A stretch of 9,699 nt of DNA from NCBI GenBank assembly GCA_030528545.1, contig JAUMYR010000107.1, forward strand, positions 1 through 9,699. The letters are read 5' to 3'. This document shows, one piece after another, positions 1-5,245 of the stretch. Both the position numbers and the translations under genes were made by a program. This DNA is from Propionibacteriaceae bacterium. GTDB lineage: Bacteria; Actinomycetota; Actinomycetes; Propionibacteriales; Propionibacteriaceae. The notes beneath the pieces were generated by a model, which saw nothing but the letters and a program-made list of their open reading frames with translations, ran no database searches and was not told the DNA's origin. How positions within the stretch are numbered: position 1 is the first letter of the stretch; the number at the start of each line of letters is the position of its first letter.

Positions 1-317
1 GAGTCGTTGTCGTTGCGGTAGTTCTTGGCCGCGTTGATACCGCCCTGGGCAGCGATCGAGTGGGCTCGGCGGGGGCTGTCCTGGTAACAGAAGTTGAGGA
101 CGTTATAGCCCGCCTCGCCCAGGGTCGCGGCGGCGGCGCCACCTGCGAGCCCGGTGCCGACCACGATGACGGTCAGCTTGCGGCGGTTGGCCGGGTTGAC
201 GAGCTTGGCCTCGAACTTGCGGGTGGACCACATCTTCTCGATGGGCACATCCGGGGCTTTGGCGTCGGCGATGTCAGCACCGACTTCGAAAAACTCGTTG
301 GTCACGGTCGGATTCAC
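1..317 (-). CDS. sdhA: Succinate dehydrogenase flavoprotein subunit, N-terminal part (cut by left window edge)
   Basis: This is the FAD-carrying subunit of complex II, which oxidises succinate to fumarate at the cytoplasmic face of the membrane. Only the first 105 codons lie in the window. The N-terminal region contains a Rossmann dinucleotide-binding motif VVGTGLAGG (about residues 52-60). It is followed by [16 protein letters not shown], in which His86 is the expected site of covalent 8-alpha-N3-histidyl FAD attachment. The start is a GTG at 317-315 that overlaps the sdhC TGA by 4 nt (GTGA), with a GGGGGAG Shine-Dalgarno-like run a few nt upstream, so it is translationally coupled to sdhC. 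The order sdhC-sdhA (then presumably sdhB beyond the edge) is that of three-subunit actinobacterial/Bacillus-type enzymes. The family assignment is firm; the truncation is due only to the window. Confidence 0.95.
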   Translation of the reverse strand, partial: MNPTVTNEFFEVGADIADAKAPDVPIEKMWSTRKFEAKLVNPANRRKLTVIVVGTGLAGGAAAATLGEAGYNVLNFCYQDSPRRAHSIAAQGGINAAKNYRNDND

Positions 318-1036
318 TGGGCTCCCCCAATCAGCTTGAAGAAGACGGCCACGGGCATAATCATGAACCCGGCGTACAGCAGCACGGCAACGAACACCGC
401 CAGGCCGTTCAGGATCTTGCGCGAGTTCGCGCTCATGTTCGCCCCGAGGGTGGTGAAGGCGCTCCAGAAGCCGTGCCGGACGTGCATGCAGACCGCGACC
501 ATCCAGATCGCGTAAGCCAGCAGAACAAAGATGTTCTGGAAGCTGACCACGACCATGTCATAGGGCTCAGCGTTGGCACCGAATCCGGTGCGCACGACCT
601 GGGCCGTGAACTGCAGGATGTGGAAGACCAGGAAACCAGCCAGGATCACGCCGCCCCAGCGCATCGTGCGGGCCGAATAGGTCTGGGCCAGGCGGTGGTT
701 GCTTTGGTACTTCGGACCACGGTTGGCGATGGTGCGCGCCGACAGGGTCGCGGCGGCCCAGATGTGCAGACCGAGGGCCAGCAGCAGCACGGCACGGAAC
801 ACCCAGATGAAGACACCCGCGGGCATGATCGGGTACATGATGCCACCGTCTTCGGTAGCTCCCTTCAGCCAATGCGCATAGTGGTTGAACGAATCGGCAC
901 CCATGAACATCTTCAAGTTGCCGTACATGTGCATGAGCAAGAAGCCGACCAGCAACAAACCCGTGACGGCCATGATGACCTTCTTGGTTACTGTCGATCG
1001 GACCGCTCTCTGATGTGTAGTAAGAGTTGTCGCCAC
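314..1036 (-). CDS. sdhC: Succinate dehydrogenase cytochrome b558 subunit
   Basis: This is the membrane anchor and haem-binding subunit of complex II (240 aa), passing electrons from SdhA/SdhB to menaquinone. Five hydrophobic segments can be seen at about residues 20-38, 78-98, 129-149, 166-186 and 210-230. His36 (in HMYGNLK), His91 (LHIWAA), His139 (FHILQF) and His185 (MHVRHGF) sit in successive helices and match the four axial ligands of the dihaem Bacillus subtilis type. I therefore infer a single five-helix dihaem anchor rather than an SdhC/SdhD pair. The start is GTG at 1036-1034. No Shine-Dalgarno sequence precedes it, but a TATGGT hexamer ends 6 nt upstream, which suggests a leaderless mRNA. 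The ATG at 1047 and GTG at 1044 are out of frame. The gene overlaps sdhA by 4 nt and is the first gene of the sdh operon. Confidence 0.93.
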   Translation of the reverse strand: MATTLTTHQRAVRSTVTKKVIMAVTGLLLVGFLLMHMYGNLKMFMGADSFNHYAHWLKGATEDGGIMYPIMPAGVFIWVFRAVLLLALGLHIWAAATLSARTIANRGPKYQSNHRLAQTYSARTMRWGGVILAGFLVFHILQFTAQVVRTGFGANAEPYDMVVVSFQNIFVLLAYAIWMVAVCMHVRHGFWSAFTTLGANMSANSRKILNGLAVFVAVLLYAGFMIMPVAVFFKLIGGAQ

Positions 1037-1042
1037 AGGGCC

Positions 1043-1072
1043 ACCATAGTCAAGAGACAGCCCTCTTGTCGT
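1043..1072 (-). promoter_or_regulatory. Candidate leaderless promoter of sdhC
   Basis: On the minus strand, ACGACA (1072-1067; matches GACA of the TTGACA consensus) is followed after 18 nt by TATGGT (1048-1043, TAnnnT type). The sdhC GTG then begins after exactly 6 nt. With no Shine-Dalgarno sequence in this stretch, transcription probably starts at or next to the start codon, a common arrangement in actinobacteria. This is inferred from pattern only. Confidence 0.5.
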
Positions 1073-1081
1073 ACCTGGGTC

Positions 1082-1100
1082 AGGATTCGCTCAAAATCCT
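1082..1100. repeat. Short inverted repeat upstream of the sdhC promoter
   Basis: AGGATT (1082-1087) and AATCCT (1095-1100) form a perfect 6-bp dyad with a 7-nt centre, just upstream of the candidate -35 of sdhC (1067-1072). It could be an operator for a regulator of the sdh operon, but a 6-bp dyad can arise by chance and no known binding consensus was recognised. Confidence 0.25.
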
Positions 1101-1157
1101 CCAGAACTGGTCCGACTAGCGCATTTATGCAAAAGAAGAGTTACCTATTGTCTCGCT

Positions 1158-1201
1158 GGAGCTCCCGGTTTCGGCCGCTCGGGGACCTCCCCGGGAGCTC
1201 C
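1158..1201 (-). terminator. Hairpin terminator downstream of the deacetylase gene
   Basis: GGAGCTCCCGG (1158-1168) and CCGGGAGCTCC (1191-1201) are perfect 11-bp inverted repeats with a 22-nt loop. They begin 7 nt beyond the TGA (1211-1209) of the minus-strand deacetylase gene. There is no U-rich tail on either side, as with many stem-only terminators of high-GC actinobacteria. The position, between a gene end and the sdhC promoter region, supports a transcription end or a 3'-end stabilising role. Confidence 0.6.
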
Positions 1202-1208
1202 GGATTCC

Positions 1209-2708
1209 TCAGAAGCAGGTCGCCTTGAGGCTGGGGGCCGCACAGTAGGTCCGGCCCCAGGCGAAGTCCTGCCAGCCTGGCAGCTCGGTCACCGTGACGA
1301 AGGTGAAATCCTTCTTGGAAAGCTGGTCGATGATCGGAGCGGCTGCCGCGCGCGAAGTCGCGTGGATATCGTGCAGCAGGATAATCCCACCCGGTTTGGT
1401 GTCGTTGACCGCGGACGAGACGACGGCCTGGGTGAGCTCCGCCCCCTGGACCCGGCTCTTATCCCAGTCCTTGGTGTCCACGCTCCACATCACGTTGGCC
1501 ATGTTGTTGGCCTTGATGACCTCGTCGACCTTGGCGTTGTGCGCACCGTATGGCGGGCGGAAAACGACAGGGGCCCAGCCAAGCAGTTGTGACAGGGTGT
1601 TCGGGCCGGAGCTGACCTCCGTGCGGACCCGGTCCGCGCTCAGCCTGGGCAGTTCCCCGTGGGTCACCGTGTGCCAGCCGATCTGGTGTCCCTCGATACC
1701 GATCTCCTTGAGCACCCCAGGGTGGGCCTTGACGTTGTTACCGAGAGCGAAGAAGGTCGCCGGAGCCTTCTTCTCGCGCAACACCTTCAGTAGATCGGTG
1801 GTTTCCGCGACCGGTCCATCGTCGAAGGTCAGCGCGACACATTTGAGCTTGTCGCAGTCTGGTCCCAGGGAGATTCTGGGTCGTGGAGAGGAGGGCTCGG
1901 GGCTGGTGGTGGGGGCCTGCGGGGGCTGTCCGGGACTCGCGGTGGGGGCCGCGGAAGCCTCCCGCGAATCGGTCAGGCCGGGGGCGGGCTCGCCGAACTT
2001 CTGCGGAGGTTCCGCCTTCTCGGGTTTGACCGCACCCGATTGCAGCTTGCGGCCCAGCGGGGTGAGCATCGGTGTGATCTGCTCTGCCGGGATCACGATC
2101 CTCTGATCGCCGAGGACCAGCAGGCTTCCGTCGGCCGCGAAAGCCAACGCCGGGGCGTTGCCGAAAGGAAAGGCATCTTCCGACAGGGCTGGGGCGACCT
2201 GGTCTCCGCCTTCGGCTCCAGACACCGCGGCCACCAGTTCCGCCCACTTGGCGGGCTCGATCATGGCGAGCGGGTTGAAGGCACGGTTGGACGCGACATC
2301 GTAGGCGATCGTGGCGTAGCGCGACGCGTCTCCGGCCTTGACCTCCACCAGCAGGGCGATCGCGTCCTTGCTCGCGGAGTTGACTGCGGGCAGGATCTCG
2401 ATCCGTTTCTCACCCGACCAGGCCAGCTGACGCAACACCTGACCGCGCAGGTTCTCTTGGGCCAGGGCTAAGGCAGGGAACTTCGCCACCGGCAGCGTCT
2501 CCGCCTTGATCGAGTCTACCGACAGCACCCCGGGAGTCTGGGCGCCCACCATTCCCGGCTGGACCTGAACCGGCGCCGGGGCGGATGGCTTGGATTCCTG
2601 AGGCGATCCCGGCACGGCGGCGGACCCGCTGGGTGTGGGACTTGGGCTACAGCCCACCAAGGCCATGCCTGCGATAGTTAGACCTACGACCCAACCCGGG
2701 TGCCTCAT
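1209..2708 (-). CDS. Lipoprotein polysaccharide (peptidoglycan) deacetylase, PdaC-like architecture
   Basis: This is a predicted secreted lipoprotein of 499 aa that removes N-acetyl groups from a cell-wall or other polysaccharide. Residues 1-20 form a lipoprotein signal peptide with lipobox LVGC (Cys20 lipidated). About 60-225 is an extracytoplasmic domain whose end (LLVLGDQRIVIPAEQ, then TPL) recalls the RsiV-like/DUF3298 domain found in front of the catalytic domain in Bacillus PdaC. About 225-280 is a Pro/Ser/Ala-rich linker. About 285-480 is a carbohydrate esterase 4 (NodB) domain with all five motifs intact: TFDDGP (Asp296, Asp297), HTVTH (metal ligands His346 and His350), RPPYG (384-388), DTKDW (411-415) and LLHD (444-447, His446). 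Cys pairs at 285/290 and 489/498 could form disulfides outside the cell. The start is ATG at 2708 with a strong AAGGAGG ribosome-binding site 8 nt upstream. It follows trmD by 53 nt, so it may be read through from the rpsP operon or have its own weak promoter. The exact substrate cannot be read from the sequence. Confidence 0.88.
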   Translation of the reverse strand: MRHPGWVVGLTIAGMALVGCSPSPTPSGSAAVPGSPQESKPSAPAPVQVQPGMVGAQTPGVLSVDSIKAETLPVAKFPALALAQENLRGQVLRQLAWSGEKRIEILPAVNSASKDAIALLVEVKAGDASRYATIAYDVASNRAFNPLAMIEPAKWAELVAAVSGAEGGDQVAPALSEDAFPFGNAPALAFAADGSLLVLGDQRIVIPAEQITPMLTPLGRKLQSGAVKPEKAEPPQKFGEPAPGLTDSREASAAPTASPGQPPQAPTTSPEPSSPRPRISLGPDCDKLKCVALTFDDGPVAETTDLLKVLREKKAPATFFALGNNVKAHPGVLKEIGIEGHQIGWHTVTHGELPRLSADRVRTEVSSGPNTLSQLLGWAPVVFRPPYGAHNAKVDEVIKANNMANVMWSVDTKDWDKSRVQGAELTQAVVSSAVNDTKPGGIILLHDIHATSRAAAAPIIDQLSKKDFTFVTVTELPGWQDFAWGRTYCAAPSLKATCF

Positions 2709-2716
2709 TCGTTACT

Positions 2717-2723
2717 CCTCCTT
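2717..2723 (-). promoter_or_regulatory. Strong ribosome-binding site of the deacetylase gene
   Basis: AAGGAGG on the minus strand lies 8 nt before the ATG at 2708-2706. It fixes the start and is the best Shine-Dalgarno match in the window, contrasting with the Shine-Dalgarno-less starts of sdhC, mntH and the MBL-fold gene. Confidence 0.8.
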
Positions 2724-2761
2724 AGATTTCCGGGTTGAGCGTACACGCAAGCCCAGATAGC

Positions 2762-3469
2762 TCACAGCTTCTCGCGGCGCGATTCAGCAATCAGATCCGG
2801 ACGGCGCTTTTTCGTCCTGTCGACGGCCTGCTGAGCGCGCCAGGCCGCGATCTCACCGTGGTTGCCGCTCAGCAGGATCGGCGGGACCTCACGGCCCCGC
2901 CACGAGGCCGGTTTGGTGTAGTTCGGATATTCGAGCAGCCCCGCCGAATGAGATTCCTCGACCAGCGAATCGGGATTGCCGACAACCCCCGGTAGCAGCC
3001 TGACCACCGCCTCAATCATGGCCAAAGCGGCCACCTCGCCGCCATTGAGCACATAATCGCCCAGGCTGATCTCGCGGGTCTCGAATCTCTCGTGGGCATA
3101 GTCCAGCACCCGCTGGTCGATGCCCTCATAGCGTCCGCAGGCGAATGCCAGCCGAGGACGGTTCGCCAGCTGCCTGGCCAGGTCTTGGGTGAAGGGTTCC
3201 CCGGCCGGAGTGGGCACCACCAGGGTGATCGGACGCGGATCGGCCTCCTCTAGGGCGTCTAGGGCCTCGCCCCAGGGCTCCGGTTTCATGACCATGCCCG
3301 CTCCCCCGCCGTAGGGAGTGTCATCGGTGGTGCGATGGCGGTCATAGGTCCACTCCCGCAGGTCGTGGACCGCGACCTCTATGATCCCGGCCTGGGCCGC
3401 CTTCCCGACTAGTGACAGCTGTAGCGGGGAGAAATAGTCGGGGAAAATGGACACCAGATCGATCCGCAT
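2762..3469 (-). CDS. trmD: tRNA (guanine-37-N1)-methyltransferase
   Basis: This SPOUT-class methyltransferase of 235 aa makes m1G37 next to the anticodon and so prevents +1 frameshifting. Family motifs are clear: [12 protein letters not shown] (49-60), CGRYEGID (111-118), [11 protein letters not shown] (135-145) and [11 protein letters not shown] (194-204), forming the trefoil-knot S-adenosylmethionine site, then the small C-terminal helical domain. Arg157 matches catalytic Arg154 of E. coli. The residue equivalent to E. coli Asp169, the proposed general base, is Glu172 here (context VEESHS, codon GAA at 2956-2954; E. coli has TEDSF). This alignment was made from memory. The ATG at 3469-3467 overlaps the rimM stop by 1 nt (TGATG), so translation is coupled. 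In many actinobacteria rplS follows trmD; here a deacetylase lipoprotein gene follows instead. Confidence 0.96.
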   Translation of the reverse strand: MRIDLVSIFPDYFSPLQLSLVGKAAQAGIIEVAVHDLREWTYDRHRTTDDTPYGGGAGMVMKPEPWGEALDALEEADPRPITLVVPTPAGEPFTQDLARQLANRPRLAFACGRYEGIDQRVLDYAHERFETREISLGDYVLNGGEVAALAMIEAVVRLLPGVVGNPDSLVEESHSAGLLEYPNYTKPASWRGREVPPILLSGNHGEIAAWRAQQAVDRTKKRRPDLIAESRREKL

Positions 3470-3993
3470 CAGCTGTCTTCTCCCTCGATCAGGCCCTCGA
3501 CGTCAGCCAGCCGGACGTGTCCCTGGACGAGGTCAACCTCGGGAACCAGGGCACGCACGAAGGGAACGAGCCGTTCCCCGTCGGCGGTGGTGACCGACAG
3601 TAGGTCCTGGGTCGGCAGGTGAACGACGCCGCCGATCACACCAACCTCGTTACCGGTGTGGTCGAGCACCCGCAGACCGGCCAACTGGCGGTCGTAGTAC
3701 TCTTCCTCGTCTTCTGGGCGCTCATCTGCTGGCACGCTCACCGAGAGCAACGAGCCGCGCAAGGCCTCCGCGGCGTCGCGGTCGTGGACCCCCTCGAACC
3801 TGACGAGTAACCGCTCCCCATGCCAGCGCGTCGCAGCGACGGTCAGCGCCCGCTGGGTGCCCTCGATCAGCATGCGAGTGCCGTCGGCGAAGCGCCGTTC
3901 CGGCTCGTCGGTGCGGACCTCAATGGTCAGCTCCCCCCGGACCCCATGCGGGCGCCCGATGCGCCCCACGACGACGTCGACCAGCTCGCTCAT
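3469..3993 (-). CDS. rimM: 16S rRNA processing/ribosome maturation factor RimM
   Basis: This 30S assembly factor (174 aa) binds ribosomal protein S19 and helps mature the 3' domain of 16S rRNA. The N-terminal RimM beta-barrel begins [16 protein letters not shown] (about 7-22). The second half is a PRC-barrel with the conserved [10 protein letters not shown] (about 97-106) and [12 protein letters not shown]. The start chosen is ATG at 3993, giving MSELVDVVV, with GAGGAG just upstream (spacing short, about 3-5 nt). The frame is open further up to an ATG at 4047, but that start lies inside the right arm of a perfect hairpin, lacks a ribosome-binding site, and adds 18 residues with no family counterpart. 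The gene is coupled to trmD by a 1-nt stop/start overlap. Confidence 0.94.
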   Translation of the reverse strand: MSELVDVVVGRIGRPHGVRGELTIEVRTDEPERRFADGTRMLIEGTQRALTVAATRWHGERLLVRFEGVHDRDAAEALRGSLLSVSVPADERPEDEEEYYDRQLAGLRVLDHTGNEVGVIGGVVHLPTQDLLSVTTADGERLVPFVRALVPEVDLVQGHVRLADVEGLIEGEDS

Positions 3994-4014
3994 GTTCTCC
4001 TCACGGATAGCAGA

Positions 4015-4047
4015 ATGCCTCGGACCGAACGAATCGATCCGAGGCAT
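4015..4047 (-). other. Intra-operon hairpin between khpA and rimM
   Basis: ATGCCTCGGA (4015-4024) and TCCGAGGCAT (4038-4047) form a perfect 10-bp stem with a 13-nt loop, in the only sizeable gap (66 nt) of the rpsP-khpA-rimM-trmD block. On the transcript the stem begins 12 nt after the khpA stop and ends 21 nt before the rimM ATG. No U-run follows, so it is more likely an RNA-processing site, a 3'-end stabiliser or a partial attenuator setting ribosomal protein against enzyme levels than a full terminator. The structure is seen directly; its role is inferred. Confidence 0.6.
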
Positions 4048-4059
4048 CCGACAGGATTC

Positions 4060-4314
4060 TCAACGGTAGCCGCCGCGGCGCTTGTCCACATCAACGAAGT
4101 CGACACGCACCTGCTCGGCACCGGCCAGCGCCTCGATCACGGTCCGCAGCGCGGACGCGGTGCGTCCCTGCCGACCGATCACCTTGCCAATGTCTTCTGG
4201 GTGCACCCGCACCTCCAGCATCCGGCCGCGACGCAAGTCTTTGTCCCGGACCCGGACATCGTTCGGGTTCGACACGATGCCCGACACGAGATGCTTCAGC
4301 GCCTCCGCAAGCAT
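4060..4314 (-). CDS. khpA: KH-domain RNA-binding protein KhpA (YlqC family)
   Basis: This small cytoplasmic RNA-binding protein (84 aa) consists almost entirely of one KH domain. The diagnostic GxxG loop is GRQG (residues 47-50) in VIGRQGRTASALR, preceded by the beta strand LEVRVHPEDIG and followed by a helix and the strand QVRVDFVDV. In Firmicutes KhpA pairs with KhpB/Jag and affects cell elongation and mRNA levels. In actinobacteria it is commonly encoded directly after rpsP, as here. The start is ATG at 4314, separated from the rpsP TGA by one nucleotide (TGAGATG), so translation is coupled. A longer in-frame extension to 4569 is the antisense-independent shadow of the rpsP tail, being Arg/Pro/Ser-rich and unlike the family. 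Confidence 0.93.
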   Translation of the reverse strand: MLAEALKHLVSGIVSNPNDVRVRDKDLRRGRMLEVRVHPEDIGKVIGRQGRTASALRTVIEALAGAEQVRVDFVDVDKRRGGYR

Positions 4315-4315
4315 C

Positions 4316-4753
4316 TCAGGCCTCTTCGGCCGGGGCCTCTTCCGCTGCCTCATCGGCGGCGGCATCGTCGGACTTGGCCTTCTTCTTCGAGATCGCGGCG
4401 ACCACGGGCTCACCGTCGGCCTCGGCAAGGGCCTTGTTGAAGGCCGCGAGCTTGTCGACGGGCTCGGGCTGCGGCTCGATCCCAGCTGGCGAGGTGTCGC
4501 CGCTGAACTTCTGCCAGTCACCGGTCCGCTTGAAGATCGCGACAACGGCCTCCGTCGGCTGGGCACCAACGCCTAGCCAGTACTGCGCGCGCTCGGAGTT
4601 CACCCGGATGACCGAGGGGTCGTTCTTCGGGTGGTAAATGCCGATCTCCTCGATCGCGCGACCGTCACGCTTAGTGCGCGAATCCATGACGACGATGCGG
4701 TAATGCGGCGAACGGATCTTGCCGAGCCGCTTCAGACGAATCTTAACTGCCAC
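4316..4753 (-). CDS. rpsP: 30S ribosomal protein S16
   Basis: This primary-binding small-subunit protein stabilises the 16S rRNA 5' and central domains. The core, about residues 1-85, starts [13 protein letters not shown] and contains [15 protein letters not shown] and EEIGIYHP, all typical. Residues about 95-145 form an extra Ala/Glu/Lys-rich tail ending EEAPAEEA. It makes the protein 145 aa against roughly 80-90 aa in E. coli and Bacillus; such acidic extensions are common in actinobacterial S16. The start is GTG at 4753-4751, with AGGAG (4769-4765) 11 nt upstream, a rather long spacer. It is the first gene of the rpsP-khpA-rimM-trmD operon and lies behind a structured leader of about 135 nt. 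Confidence 0.96.
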   Translation of the reverse strand: MAVKIRLKRLGKIRSPHYRIVVMDSRTKRDGRAIEEIGIYHPKNDPSVIRVNSERAQYWLGVGAQPTEAVVAIFKRTGDWQKFSGDTSPAGIEPQPEPVDKLAAFNKALAEADGEPVVAAISKKKAKSDDAAADEAAEEAPAEEA

Positions 4754-4779
4754 TGGTGTGGAATCTCCTGGGTAAGCCC

Positions 4780-4797
4780 GGGGTGCGGGCGGGTGGG
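4780..4797 (+). other. G-quadruplex motif opposite the rpsP leader
   Basis: On the plus strand four runs of at least three G (4780-4783, 4787-4789, 4791-4793, 4795-4797) are joined by loops of 3, 1 and 1 nt. This short-loop pattern is expected to be very stable. It lies on the template strand of the rpsP leader, 12 nt upstream of its ribosome-binding site. The transcript itself is therefore C-rich and unstructured here. A role in transcription pausing is possible but not shown. Confidence 0.5.
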
Positions 4798-4801
4798 TGG
4801 T

Positions 4802-4835
4802 ACAAGCGCGGGCGCGTGGGGCACGCGGCGCTTGT
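4802..4835 (-). other. Long nested hairpin in the rpsP 5' leader
   Basis: Plus-strand ACAAGCGC (4802-4809) pairs with GCGCTTGT (4828-4835). Inside it, CGCGTG (4813-4818) pairs with CACGCG (4822-4827). Only a 3-nt bulge (4810-4812) and a 3-nt loop are left, for 14 base pairs in 34 nt. On the rpsP transcript it lies 49-82 nt before the GTG start. GGCAC/GTGCC (4834-4838 with 4820-4824) could form an alternative, mutually exclusive stem. No known S16 leader motif was recognised; an attenuator or autoregulatory structure is an inference. Confidence 0.55.
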
Positions 4836-4894
4836 GCCGAGGTGAACCAGTGCTCGGAGAGTTAGAGGGCGCTCCGGACACAGATGCGCCCAAC

Positions 4895-4903
4895 ATTGTG
4901 CCA
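4895..4903 (-). promoter_or_regulatory. Candidate -10 of the rpsP operon promoter
   Basis: The minus strand reads TGGCACAAT: a CACAAT -10 hexamer (4900-4895) with a TGn extension. The -35 region is weak (TTCGCC at 19 nt spacing is the nearest candidate). It would start transcription near 4888 and give a leader of about 135 nt before the rpsP GTG. No other comparable hexamer was noticed between it and rpsP. Confidence 0.5.
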
Positions 4904-5233
4904 GATCCACACCAGAAAGGGCGAACCGGGAGGCCACAGACCGGCCCAGTACCACCGCACCGGCTCACCGCCTATGGGCTCGGGCTGCCCTCGCGCCGCT
5001 GCACGACGTGGTCCACGCGGTCCGCGTCCGCACCACCCGGAGCACCGGACGGGTCTCTTCCACGCCCCGTTGGGGCTCCAATACCCCGACTTGAGCCCGC
5101 CCGCCAGCGCGCCAACGGTTACCGGGCGGCGTCGCAACCGATGCCCGGCCCGGCTCCTAGGGCACGCCGAGGGTAAGCCCCGGTGGGTGCGTCTCAACTA
5201 CCCGGTTGGGGCACTCTCGCCTGGCGGCGTGAC
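4904..5233. other. Divergent intergenic region between rpsP and mntH, no gene seen
   Basis: About 330 nt separate the candidate rpsP and mntH promoters. The open frames here (for example minus 5197-4862 and plus 4884-5411) are rich in Arg, Pro, Gly and Trp, overlap the promoters or run into mntH out of frame, and resemble no family. There is a modest hairpin (CCGGGC 5122-5127 with GCCCGG 5143-5148) and one operator-like dyad at 5193-5210. I saw no tRNA, SRP RNA, 6C RNA or manganese (yybP-ykoY) riboswitch motif. Confidence 0.6.
5193..5210. repeat. Imperfect dyad upstream of mntH, possible operator
   Basis: CTCAAC (5193-5198) and GTTGGG (5205-5210) form an inverted repeat with a 6-nt centre and one mismatch, ending 23 nt before the candidate mntH -10. 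This is where a -35 or an overlapping metal-regulator (MntR/DtxR-type) site would be expected. It does not match a consensus I can name, so the assignment is weak. Confidence 0.25.
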
Positions 5234-5239
5234 TAGGCT
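5234..5239 (+). promoter_or_regulatory. Candidate leaderless -10 of mntH
   Basis: TAGGCT (5234-5239, TAnnnT type) is followed by 6 nt and then the mntH ATG at 5246. No Shine-Dalgarno sequence lies in the preceding 20 nt, so transcription likely begins at the start codon. No good -35 is found at 16-18 nt spacing, which could mean that an activator is needed or that the -10 suffices. Confidence 0.5.
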
Positions 5240-5245
5240 TCGATC

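Noticed and set aside
473..1228. Long plus-strand open frame of 251 codons opposite sdhC
   Set aside because: It is a His/Arg/Asp-rich shadow of sdhC, which has clear family motifs and five membrane helices on the other strand.
1294..2106. Plus-strand open frame of 270 codons opposite the deacetylase gene
   Set aside because: Antisense shadow; the minus-strand gene has all five CE4 motifs.
4315..4569. N-terminal extension of khpA reaching into rpsP
   Set aside because: The added 85 residues are Arg/Ser/Pro-rich overlap of the rpsP tail in another frame; the ATG at 4314 gives the normal KhpA length.
4770..5180. Repeated 10-mer GGGTAAGCCC at 4770-4779 and 5171-5180
   Set aside because: One shared 10-mer in several hundred bases of GC-rich DNA is within chance; the flanks do not match.
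4862..5197. Minus-strand 111-codon open frame between rpsP and mntH
   Set aside because: Trp/Arg/Gly/Pro-rich composition, no family resemblance, and overlap with the candidate rpsP promoter.
4904..5245. Manganese (yybP-ykoY) riboswitch upstream of mntH
   Set aside because: The conserved core was not found, and the mRNA appears leaderless, leaving no room for a leader RNA.
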